From: an uncultured Eubacteriales bacterium
GTDB lineage: Bacteria > Bacillota > Clostridia > Oscillospirales > Oscillospiraceae
Assembly (NCBI GenBank): GCA_900556535.1
Contig: USPI01000090.1
Span: forward strand, 1 to 6,007
Reading direction: 5' to 3'
DNA: 6,007 bases
Shown here: positions 1 through 5,989 of the stretch, one piece after another
How positions within the stretch are numbered: the first letter of the stretch is position 1
Layout: every line of letters starts with the position of its first letter
Notes under the pieces: model-generated
Seen by the model: the letters and a program-made list of their open reading frames with translations, nothing else
Told to the model about the DNA's origin: nothing
Database searches by the model: none
Position numbers and translations under genes: made by a program

Positions 1-1
1 T

Positions 2-76
2 TGGCAGACCTCAAACACCAATCCCGTTCTCGCGCAGTTTATTTCCGTGCTCAAAAATACGGTGCCGCTGAGGTAA
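2..76 (+). CDS. 3' end of an upstream gene, possibly a LysR-type transcriptional regulator (partial)
   Basis: Reading frame 2 is open from the window edge to a TAA at 74-76 and encodes 24 residues, starting WQTSNTNPVLAQF and ending NTVPLR. The pattern of a Trp, then an Asn-Pro turn, then an amphipathic helix with FI..L just before the stop resembles the extreme C-terminus of LysR-family effector-binding domains, where a final helix follows a short loop. That family match is recognition by eye on a very short fragment. The bulk of the gene lies outside the window, so neither family nor function can be confirmed. The next promoter begins 16 bases after the stop, so this gene is probably transcribed separately from the PucR-type gene downstream. 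Frame 1 is also open here but reads through into the promoter and looks less protein-like. Confidence 0.45.
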   Translation, partial: WQTSNTNPVLAQFISVLKNTVPLR

Positions 77-91
77 AAAGCCCCGCCGCGC

Positions 92-120
92 TTGATTTTT
101 AAATAAGCCGCGAATATAAT
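92..120 (+). promoter_or_regulatory. Sigma-A/sigma-70 type promoter of the PucR-type gene
   Basis: A -35 element TTGATT (92-97) and a consensus -10 element TATAAT (115-120) are separated by exactly 17 bases. Transcription would start near 127, giving a leader of about 42 bases before the ATG at 169. The placement supports the ATG at 169 over the in-frame GTG at 136, which would lie about 9 bases from the transcript end with no room for a ribosome binding site. Confidence 0.8.
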
Positions 121-133
121 CGTCTTATACTCT

Positions 134-150
134 TTGTGCTCTCGGCACAA
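134..150. promoter_or_regulatory. Perfect inverted repeat in the leader, candidate operator
   Basis: TTGTGC (134-139) and GCACAA (145-150) form a perfect 6-bp inverted repeat around a 5-base centre (TCTCG). It sits just downstream of the predicted transcription start and upstream of the ribosome binding site, a usual position for a repressor or autoregulator site. It could also form a small RNA hairpin. It does not have the T-N11-A geometry of a LysR box. Which protein would bind it is unknown; autoregulation by the PucR-type protein is one possibility. Confidence 0.4.
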
Positions 151-156
151 TGCATC

Positions 157-160
157 GGAG
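157..160 (+). promoter_or_regulatory. Ribosome binding site that decides the PucR-type start
   Basis: GGAG lies 8 bases upstream of the ATG at 169. No comparable purine-rich site precedes the alternative GTG at 136. Confidence 0.7.
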
Positions 161-168
161 TGGAAAGC

Positions 169-1368
169 ATGAACGAAATATATCTCAAGAAGCTCCTCGA
201 CGACTTTTTCTCGGGCGATGATACCGCGCGGCTGTGCGCAGACGCGGGAATGGCGCTCGGCTGCCCGATACTGCTCATTGACGACACGTTCCACGTCGTT
301 GCACATCACGGCGCCGACGGCTTTTCCGACAGCGTGTTCACCCAGTCGGTCGAGCACGGCGAAATAAGCTATGAAGCGGGGGTCGTTCTCTCGGAAAGCA
401 AGGAGCTTGCGGGCGGAGGTGCCGCGTTCATCTCGCTTGACGACAGCCCGTATCGCCGCCGCTGCTCGGCACTTCAAAGCTCCGGCATACGCTTGGGCTA
501 CCTCATCTGCGTCGATGTAAACGGTGAGCTTGACGGCATTTCCGAGGAAAACTTCAGGCAGCTCGAAACCGTATTCGCAAAGCAGCTTTACATTGAAGCC
601 GGCAGGTCGGAGATACCCTGCGCGACCGCGGAGGAGATACTCATAAGCCTGCTCGACGGCAAGTTCGATTCCCGCTCGCGCTTTGAGCTTCAGGCGTCCT
701 CGACCTATCTTGCGAATTTCGAGCCGTCACGCTTCGCGCTTATAGATCTTACCGCGTACCACAGCTCGTATCTCGGTCGAAACCGCCTAAAGGACGAGCT
801 GATGCATCGTTTTTACGACTCTCACCCGTTTTTGTATAACGGCAACGTTATACTTTTTCTCAATCCCGACCACGACGTCGGGCAGTTTGAGGAGCCGGCG
901 GCGGAATTTCACATAAAGGTCGTCATCTCGCGCGGGCTGAGCGGGCTGTATTCGCTTCCGAAGCTGTATTCCGAGGCTCGCGCGGCTCTCGACATTGTTG
1001 CCGGCGGCGCACTTCGCGGCAGCGTGTACAGCGTAGAGGAGCTGGGACACATGATGATGCTCGGACTGCTTGAGCGCGAGAGCTGCATAATCGACGAGCG
1101 CATATCCGCCCTTGCCGCACACGACGCCGAAAACGGCACCGAGTTTTGCGAGACGCTGTATTATTATCTGTGCAGCGCGCACTCGCTCAAGCGCACCTGC
1201 GAGGCTATGTTTACCCACCGCAATACCGTGCTTTACAGGATAAACAAGATAAGGGACGATTTTGAGATACCGCTTGAGGATGCCTCGGAGCACTTTCGGC
1301 TGCTGCTGTCGGTGTCCTTGGTGCTGCTCAAAGCCAAAGGCTTTGCCTTCTTTGCAAAAGAAGATTAA
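169..1368 (+). CDS. PucR/CdaR-type transcriptional regulator
   Basis: A 399-residue cytoplasmic DNA-binding regulator. Residues about 10-140 form a GAF-like sensor segment (LGCPILLIDDTFHVVAHHG is typical of the N-terminus in Firmicute PucR-family proteins). Residues about 155-275 resemble the GGDEF-like CdaR middle domain, ending in the KLYSEARAALDI helix common in this family. Residues about 328-387 are the C-terminal PucR helix-turn-helix (HTH_30), with the signature SLKRTCEAMFTHRNTVLYRI followed by NKI. Family members control purine catabolism (PucR), sugar diacid use (CdaR) or other catabolic genes in response to small ligands; the ligand here cannot be read from the sequence. The ATG at 169 is chosen over the GTG at 136 because of the GGAG site and promoter position. 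The gene has its own promoter, a leader inverted repeat and a terminator five bases after the stop, so it is probably monocistronic. No catabolic partner gene is visible in the window. Confidence 0.88.
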   Translation: MNEIYLKKLLDDFFSGDDTARLCADAGMALGCPILLIDDTFHVVAHHGADGFSDSVFTQSVEHGEISYEAGVVLSESKELAGGGAAFISLDDSPYRRRCSALQSSGIRLGYLICVDVNGELDGISEENFRQLETVFAKQLYIEAGRSEIPCATAEEILISLLDGKFDSRSRFELQASSTYLANFEPSRFALIDLTAYHSSYLGRNRLKDELMHRFYDSHPFLYNGNVILFLNPDHDVGQFEEPAAEFHIKVVISRGLSGLYSLPKLYSEARAALDIVAGGALRGSVYSVEELGHMMMLGLLERESCIIDERISALAAHDAENGTEFCETLYYYLCSAHSLKRTCEAMFTHRNTVLYRINKIRDDFEIPLEDASEHFRLLLSVSLVLLKAKGFAFFAKED

Positions 1369-1372
1369 ATAG

Positions 1373-1410
1373 AAAAATCGACAAGTATCATGCGATACTT
1401 GTCGATTTTT
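1373..1410. terminator. Bidirectional rho-independent terminator
   Basis: AAAAATCGACAAGTATC (1373-1389) pairs perfectly with GATACTTGTCGATTTTT (1394-1410) over 17 bp with a four-base ATGC loop. The A tract on the left and the T tract on the right give a U-run in RNA from either strand. It lies between the stop of the PucR-type gene (1368) and the stop of the convergent surface-protein gene (1432), and should end transcription of both. Confidence 0.9.
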
Positions 1411-1431
1411 CGTTTGGGTCAGCTTCGGCGC

Positions 1432-4400
1432 TTATTCGGCGTCGTTCTTTCTTTTCTTTTTGCCGGTAACGATCAGAACAGTCAGAGCTCCGCCGCTGGC
1501 AAACAGGAGAGTTATCCAAAGACCTATCGCGCTTGTATCGCCGGTCTTGGGCGGCTTGGCGGGGTCATCCTTTCCAGGCTTATCGGCGGTGTTATTATCG
1601 CCGCTGCCGGGATTGCCGGGGTCGGTGCCGCCGTCATCGGGAAGCTTGTCAATGGCCGTATTCTCGCTGCGCTTGGCGCCGCAAACGGTGCATTCCTCGT
1701 GCTTAACTCCGGCGGCTTCCTTGGTAGCGGCCTTGTCTATCACCCACTTGAAGTCGTGAGCCGCCGTGTCGGTCTTGTCGCCGCAGGAGCACTCATGCCA
1801 GTGATTGTCGCCGTCATATTTCCAATCGGTGCCGTAGCTGTGGGTATGAGCGCTGCCGATTTCCTTGTAAGTCACGATGACGGTCTTATCCGCATCCATT
1901 GTAACGTCCAGAACGTTGGCAAGCACGGGCGTTGCAGCGCCGTTTACGGTGACCGTGTCGATCTCATAGCCCGTGTCGGGAGTAAAGATGATCGTTTCGG
2001 TCGAGCCTGCCGCGAGTCCTGTCTTGCTCGCGGAGATCGTTCCGTGACCGCCGTTAACCTGTGTCGTGAGACTATAGGTCGTAACGGGCGCGTCCTTATA
2101 GCTTGCCGCAATCTCCACGGCGTTTGCGGGCATGGTGAAGGTGGTGACGGCGCTTGCAGCATCGGCAAGGGTCACGCCGCCGGACTTTACGACCCACTTG
2201 TCGAAGACCTTGCCCTCGGGAATTATCGCCGTGACGGTGACCTCAACGCCCGCAGCGGCGGCGGTGATGGCATTCCCCGATGCAGACGCCGTACCGCCTG
2301 TGACGGTAACTGCATACTCGGTCGCAGCGGGATTCTTCACAAACTTCGTTTCGCCGCAGCCAACACGCATACAGGTGTAGACGGTTCCCTCGCTCTTGCC
2401 CTGCGTTGCGGGTTTGCCGTTATCCCAGTCATGACCGAGCTTATTTATGGTATGACCGTAGCGGAAAATCTGTCCGCAACCGGCTGTGCACTGATAGTCG
2501 CCGCTGTAGCCTGCGGCGGTGCAGCTCGGCTTGACCTCATTTACGAGCTTGTAGTTGCCGGCAATTTCGTGCAGGGACGGGGTCGATGAGCCCTTTGTCA
2601 CGATCCTGTTGCAGTCTTTGCAATACTGATTGCCTGAATAGCCCTTCTCGGTACAGGTAGCCGCTCTCACATCGCGCAGCTCCAGCTGGCCGCTATGCTT
2701 AAAGTCGCCCGATTCGCCCTTCACGGTGCCGCCGCAATCCGAGCAGCGGTAGTCGCCCTCATAGGCGCGGTGCCGGCAATCGCCCGATCTGGCGTTATAG
2801 CGTTTGCCGCCCTTGCTCGGGTCCGTGGTGGCCGAGTTAAGCGTGCCGTAGTAGTAAAGCGGCTGCATCGTGCCGGTATGACCGGCGTTTGCGGGCGGAT
2901 AGATATCCCGGCCTGCCTCAATTACAAATCCGCAGTCCGCGCAGGCGGTGTCGCCGGTGTAGCCCTTGCGGTCGCAGACCTGCGCCTTCGCATTGAGCAC
3001 CGTGGTGCCGCCGCTGTGGTCACAGCCTGCATAGACCGGCTCGAAGAAGAATTGGCCGCCGCCGGGCACTCCGAGGGCGCTGAACGCCGGAATCGTGCAG
3101 CCCCACTCGAGAGCAGAGCCGTTATTGACGAGCTTAAACAGGCTCGCGACCTCGGTGCTGCTCCAGTTTTTCTTAACAGGAGTTCCGTCATTGTATTCGC
3201 GGAGATACTCCACCTTCCAGCCGATGGCCTTCTGACCGGCCTTATCATCGGGGAAAAGCTTCATCTTATCGCCGGGCTCGACGATCATACGGGTAGCGCG
3301 GCCGTTCGTTACGGTAACGAGGGCGCTGTCCTTAGTCCAATGCGTGACTCCTCCGCCGTTATCGTCCTTATCGACTTTCGTCTTTGTGTACTCGCAGATG
3401 CTGCATTCAGCCTCCATGCCGCCATTGGCGCCTGCGGTGTCAGGGCACAAAACCACATTCCAGCGACCCCAGCTATGGGGAACCATTATAAACTCCTCGC
3501 AGCCGGGGACCTTGCACTTTTCGGGGTGGGCATAGTCGGACTCAAGGATGAGCTGCTCCACCGTCTTGGTCGAGCCGCCGATGTTGAAGGTATATTCATA
3601 GATGCTGCTAAAGCCGGTGTAGTCCCAGTTCCAGCCGTAATCATGGACATGGCTCTTCACGGGAACGGTATAGTCGCAGACGGAACATCTGAGCACATCG
3701 ACTCTGCCGCCGCCCACCGCGTCATAGCTTTTTTCAAGCTCAAAGGTATGCGGGAAGATGCGCTCCTTGGAGCCGGTGGTCATATAGTGCTCTTCGTAAT
3801 AGCCCTCTTCGAACAGGCACGGGAGCTTGTGACCGTCGCATTTCGGGTCGCCGCCCACGGCACCGCTATGGGTGACCCCATTCTTATCGACCCAAGTGAC
3901 ATTGTATTTCGGCGTTCTCTCGCCGTCGTCCGTGGGCACGGGCACACCCGCCTGCTTATAGCTGAAGGCATGGGTGGCAGTCAGCTTTGCCTCCACCGTT
4001 TTCAGAGTGTCGGTGCCGCCCTTTACGCCGATGACGCAGAAGTAGGAGTAGTCATCCTGGCAGGACTCGGCGGAAACCGCCAGTCTCAGCGTGGGGGTGT
4101 TCACTCCCACATAATAATACACCCCATCCGGCAGCTTGTAGGGCGCCGCCGTCGGATTCGCATTATCCTTCTGATACCACTGATAGGTCAGCTCATCGCC
4201 CTTCATGCTCTTTGCCGAGACGGAGAAGCTTACCCAGTTATGTTCGTTGTACAGCAGACCGTTTTCAGGCTCTTCATTATAATCGCCGCCGCTGTAGATA
4301 GAGGTCTTGCACTTGACGTTTCTCGGCTGGCGGGTGATGACGATGGAGCTGCCGCCTATATAGCCGCAGATCTTGCACACGCCCATGGAGTTGAAATCAT

Positions 4401-5517
4401 GGTTTGCGATCTCAAGCTGTTCGCTGTCGTTGTAGCGGCAGGGATGCCAGTGCTGATCGATATCGGCGCCCCATGAGACGGAGGGCTTGCACTGATGCGA
4501 AGCGCCGCCGTGCTCCGCTTTCAGATGATCGTCAAAGTCGGAGTCGCTGTAGCACCATTCGTCGCAGTCGCAGCCCATGGCTCTCACGGCATCGCGGCAG
4601 CAGTCCTCGCAGCGCTGATCGCAGCCGTTCTCGCAGGGATCGCTGTCGCAGAAGCAAAGGCCGCAGTCCTCGCAGAAATGATCCGCGTAGTCCGTGTCCA
4701 TTGCGCACATTCCCGTGGAGCAATCGGAGTTGCCCTCGCAGCACTCCTTGCACAGCTCGCAGGTTTCGCAGAACTCGTCCTCGTCTTCCTTATCGGCTAC
4801 CCAGCCGTCGCAGCCCTGGCAGATGTGCTCATCCCACTCGGCGCTTTCCACGCAGGTCTCGCCGTCAGGGCAGCCGCCGTCCTCGGAGTTATCCCGGCAG
4901 CACTCGAGGCACAGACCGCAGTCCTCGCAGGACTCCAGGTTCAGCAGGCATTCCTCGCACTGCTCGCAGGCCGTGTGGCAATCGACGCAGTGGATGACGC
5001 CGGTATCATCGTCGTCCACGCACTCGTCCACATCGCCGAAGCAGTTGTTGCACAGTGAGCAGTGCATCGGGTCACTGTCATCGTTTGCGCAGTCGTCGCA
5101 GAAGCCGCAGGAGTCGCAGATGGTTATGGAGCAGCAGGGTCCCTTATGGCATTCGCCGCACAGCTGGTCATCCTCGCCGATGTAGCACTTGGCGCAGGTC
5201 GAGCAGTGCGTTTCCTCCATGCAGTCGGCGCACTTGTAGCACTCCGTGCACCAATAGGGCGTGTCTCCAAAGCACGCACCGCAATCGTTGCAGTGGAACT
5301 CAACCCAGCAATCGTAGTTGCACTCAGCGGTGCAGAACTGGCAGTCGCACAAATTCTCTGCCCAGTGGTAGTGGTCGCAGTTGGGGCAATCTCCACCGGT
5401 GTCGTAGTCGTCCCAAAAGGCGTCGGCGGGAGTCGCCGCGCCGGGCACCAGCGACAGCAGCATCATAAGCACCAGCAGGACGCTGACGACGCGCCTTCGT
5501 GTGTTCGTCTTTGTCAT
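1432..5517 (-). CDS. Giant cysteine-rich LPXTG-like surface protein
   Basis: A 1361-residue secreted protein predicted to be attached to the cell wall. Residues 1-33 are a signal peptide (TRRR, hydrophobic core, cleavage likely after ADA at 31-33). Residues 41-360 are acidic and carry about 64 cysteines by hand count, mostly as CxxC or CxxCxxC. Residues about 394-513 look Ig-like (YQWYQ at 445-449, YSYFC at 490-494). Residues about 600-1060 hold paired-cysteine modules, four of the form C-x3-[GA]Y-x-G-x3-C-x2-C starting at 848, 914, 955 and 999 (last pair Cx3C). Residues about 1068-1142 and 1146-1217 are InlB-B-like beta repeats. Residues 1224-1292 hold a HWHECSCG module, then a Gly/Pro/Asp linker, PPKTG (1322-1326), a hydrophobic segment and a KKKRK tail. 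The start is set by GAGAGGA ending 9 bases before the ATG. The function is unknown; adhesion, metal binding or a structural surface role are all possible. A receiver-like gene lies 60 bases upstream on the same strand. Confidence 0.9.
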   Translation of the reverse strand: MTKTNTRRRVVSVLLVLMMLLSLVPGAATPADAFWDDYDTGGDCPNCDHYHWAENLCDCQFCTAECNYDCWVEFHCNDCGACFGDTPYWCTECYKCADCMEETHCSTCAKCYIGEDDQLCGECHKGPCCSITICDSCGFCDDCANDDSDPMHCSLCNNCFGDVDECVDDDDTGVIHCVDCHTACEQCEECLLNLESCEDCGLCLECCRDNSEDGGCPDGETCVESAEWDEHICQGCDGWVADKEDEDEFCETCELCKECCEGNSDCSTGMCAMDTDYADHFCEDCGLCFCDSDPCENGCDQRCEDCCRDAVRAMGCDCDEWCYSDSDFDDHLKAEHGGASHQCKPSVSWGADIDQHWHPCRYNDSEQLEIANHDFNSMGVCKICGYIGGSSIVITRQPRNVKCKTSIYSGGDYNEEPENGLLYNEHNWVSFSVSAKSMKGDELTYQWYQKDNANPTAAPYKLPDGVYYYVGVNTPTLRLAVSAESCQDDYSYFCVIGVKGGTDTLKTVEAKLTATHAFSYKQAGVPVPTDDGERTPKYNVTWVDKNGVTHSGAVGGDPKCDGHKLPCLFEEGYYEEHYMTTGSKERIFPHTFELEKSYDAVGGGRVDVLRCSVCDYTVPVKSHVHDYGWNWDYTGFSSIYEYTFNIGGSTKTVEQLILESDYAHPEKCKVPGCEEFIMVPHSWGRWNVVLCPDTAGANGGMEAECSICEYTKTKVDKDDNGGGVTHWTKDSALVTVTNGRATRMIVEPGDKMKLFPDDKAGQKAIGWKVEYLREYNDGTPVKKNWSSTEVASLFKLVNNGSALEWGCTIPAFSALGVPGGGQFFFEPVYAGCDHSGGTTVLNAKAQVCDRKGYTGDTACADCGFVIEAGRDIYPPANAGHTGTMQPLYYYGTLNSATTDPSKGGKRYNARSGDCRHRAYEGDYRCSDCGGTVKGESGDFKHSGQLELRDVRAATCTEKGYSGNQYCKDCNRIVTKGSSTPSLHEIAGNYKLVNEVKPSCTAAGYSGDYQCTAGCGQIFRYGHTINKLGHDWDNGKPATQGKSEGTVYTCMRVGCGETKFVKNPAATEYAVTVTGGTASASGNAITAAAAGVEVTVTAIIPEGKVFDKWVVKSGGVTLADAASAVTTFTMPANAVEIAASYKDAPVTTYSLTTQVNGGHGTISASKTGLAAGSTETIIFTPDTGYEIDTVTVNGAATPVLANVLDVTMDADKTVIVTYKEIGSAHTHSYGTDWKYDGDNHWHECSCGDKTDTAAHDFKWVIDKAATKEAAGVKHEECTVCGAKRSENTAIDKLPDDGGTDPGNPGSGDNNTADKPGKDDPAKPPKTGDTSAIGLWITLLFASGGALTVLIVTGKKKRKNDAE
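1435..1554 (-). other. Sortase cell-wall sorting signal (PPKTG)
   Basis: Residues 1322-1361 contain PPKTGD, a hydrophobic segment of about 22 residues (from about 1329) and a positively charged KKKRK tail. This is the three-part sorting signal recognised by sortases, with Pro in place of the usual Leu in LPXTG. The expected attachment is to peptidoglycan after cleavage between Thr1325 and Gly1326. The sortase itself is not in the window. Confidence 0.88.
1867..2316 (-). repeat. Two InlB-B-like beta repeats of the surface protein
   Basis: Residues 1068-1142 (YAVTVTGGTASASGN start, VFDKWVV core, TTFTMPAN near the end) and 1146-1217 (TYSLTTQVNGGHGTISAS start, GYEIDTVTVNG core, VTMDADKTVIVTY end) match the divergent InlB B-repeat pattern. 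These beta repeats are usual as stalk elements in Firmicute surface proteins. Confidence 0.75.
2470..2976 (-). repeat. Four GY-x-G-x3-C-x2-C modules of the surface protein
   Basis: Modules start at Cys848 (CDRKGYTGDTACADCG), Cys914 (CRHRAYEGDYRCSDCG), Cys955 (CTEKGYSGNQYCKDCN) and Cys999 (CTAAGYSGDYQCTAGCG), spaced 66, 41 and 44 residues apart. Each has three cysteines and a downstream His. Modules like this are common in large surface proteins of gut Clostridia; their function is not established to my knowledge. Confidence 0.75.
4438..5397 (-). repeat. Cysteine-rich repeat region of the surface protein (residues 41-360)
   Basis: About one residue in five is cysteine, arranged as around ten C-x2-C-x2-C clusters (for example HCNDCGACF, HCSTCAKCY, HCSLCNNCF, FCEDCGLCF), often preceded by an aromatic residue or His. 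Asp and Glu fill the gaps. The clustering resembles linked zinc-ribbon or treble-clef knuckles, but I recognise no named family. Residues could bind metal or form disulfides. Confidence 0.8.
4513..4932 (-). repeat. Three diverged copies of a longer cysteine unit (residues 196-335)
   Basis: Units beginning at residues 197, 250 and 282 share CxxCxLC followed by CC or FC, a short acidic gap, a second cysteine group (CPDGETC, CSTGMC, CDCDEWC) and an acidic stretch ending in D/E/A-D/E-H (EWDEH, DYADH, DFDDH). The repeated CEDCGLC at 197-203 and 282-288 is also visible in the DNA as a repeated stretch containing CCGCAGTCCTCGCAG on the plus strand. This suggests growth by internal duplication. Confidence 0.55.
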
Positions 5518-5524
5518 ATTATCA

Positions 5525-5533
5525 TTTCCTCTC
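5525..5533 (-). promoter_or_regulatory. Ribosome binding site of the surface-protein gene
   Basis: GAGAGGAAA on the minus strand places AGGA 9 bases before the ATG at 5517. The 60-base gap between this gene and the one upstream (5518-5577) is AT-rich. I find no convincing promoter or hairpin in it, so co-transcription with the upstream gene is plausible. Confidence 0.75.
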
Positions 5534-5577
5534 TCAACATATTTTTGAAGGTTTTTCTATAAAGTTATGCCGTTTTT

Positions 5578-5961
5578 TTAAACGCTGTCGATGACCGAGG
5601 CAAAGTAGTTTTCCGACACGGAGCCGAAGAGAAAAGCGTCAATAAGTCCCTCGCGCTTTGCCTGCCGCACCTGCTCGGTCAGCTCCCCGTCCGTGTCGTC
5701 ATCGACGAAAAGAATGATACGGCAGTTTTCCACGCTGCGCCCGACCTTGTCGCGGATCGTCATTCGCTGTCCGAACATCCACGGTGAATACGCCTTGACC
5801 TCCATCAAGAGCACGTCCGGCCGATGCGTTTTGCACCACTCGGCGGTCGTGTCAGGCGATTCGGAGATCACGACCTGACAATCGTCCAGCTTCTGCATCA
5901 GCATCCGCTCCATGGTTTGCGCATGGATATCGCTCTGAATATCCAGCACGATCTTTTTCAT
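5578..5961 (-). CDS. Stand-alone degenerate receiver-domain protein
   Basis: A 127-residue soluble protein with the length and strand order of a CheY-like receiver domain: KIVLDI (beta 1, residues 3-8), CQVVIS (28-33), PDVLLMEV (48-55), CRIILFVDD (beta 4) and DAFLFGS (108-114). By eye alignment, the phosphoacceptor Asp is Glu54, the second acidic-pocket Asp is Ile8, the conserved Thr after beta 4 is Val, and the conserved Lys-Pro after beta 5 is Gly113-Ser114. Such a domain would not be phosphorylated in the usual way; Glu at the acceptor site can mimic the active state in some receivers. There is no output domain, so a role would be by protein contact. The start is the ATG at 5961, with GGTGG 6 bases upstream and AAGG directly adjacent. 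It precedes the surface-protein gene by 60 bases on the same strand. The receiver assignment rests on pattern only, and the target is unknown. Confidence 0.65.
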   Translation of the reverse strand: MKKIVLDIQSDIHAQTMERMLMQKLDDCQVVISESPDTTAEWCKTHRPDVLLMEVKAYSPWMFGQRMTIRDKVGRSVENCRIILFVDDDTDGELTEQVRQAKREGLIDAFLFGSVSENYFASVIDSV

Positions 5962-5975
5962 CCTTCACCACCGCC

Positions 5976-5989
5976 TTGTCTATACACAA
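5976..5989. promoter_or_regulatory. Imperfect palindrome upstream of the receiver-like gene
   Basis: TTGTCTATACACAA is symmetrical at 12 of 14 positions. On the minus strand it lies 14 bases before the ATG, just downstream of a possible -10 element TATAAA (complement of 5995-6000); a matching -35 would lie at or beyond the window edge. The outer TTGT/ACAA arms recall the inverted repeat at 134-150, but the spacing differs. This may be a control site or chance in AT-rich sequence. Confidence 0.25.

Noticed and set aside
78..100. Possible terminator after the upstream gene (AAGC...GCTT followed by a T-rich stretch)
   Set aside because: The stem is only 4 bp, the loop does not pair, and the T-rich stretch overlaps the promoter's -35 element.
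1..102. Frame 1 open from the window edge to a TAA at 100-102
   Set aside because: It would run through the -35 element, and its residues look random compared with frame 2.
787..1293. A 168-codon minus-strand open frame inside the PucR-type gene
   Set aside because: It is antisense to the conserved CdaR and helix-turn-helix segments and shows no recognisable domain.
1390..2589. A 399-codon plus-strand open frame starting inside the terminator
   Set aside because: It begins within the hairpin stem, has no ribosome binding site, and is antisense to the C-terminal repeats and sorting signal of the surface protein.
2695..4476. A 593-codon open frame on the plus strand opposite the surface-protein gene
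   Set aside because: It is wholly antisense to a gene with a signal peptide, recognisable domains and an anchor. Its translation is Ala/Val/Arg-rich without domain logic, as expected from the complement of GC-rich codons.
4438..5397. CRISPR array or tandem DNA repeat, suggested by recurring GTCGCAG and CTCGCAG strings
   Set aside because: The strings are spaced irregularly, follow the reading frame of the minus-strand gene, and are explained by repeated Cys-containing codons.
4404..5562. Several overlapping plus-strand open frames opposite the cysteine-rich region
   Set aside because: They arise because the repeated Cys, Asp and Glu codons have no stop codons in their complements. Their products are Arg/Ser- or Ala/Val-biased and overlap each other in different frames.
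5518..5577. Separate promoter for the surface-protein gene in the 60-base gap
   Set aside because: TATAGA-like sequence is present on the minus strand (complement of 5556-5561), but the 17-base spacing gives CGTTTA, a poor -35. The evidence is too weak to list.
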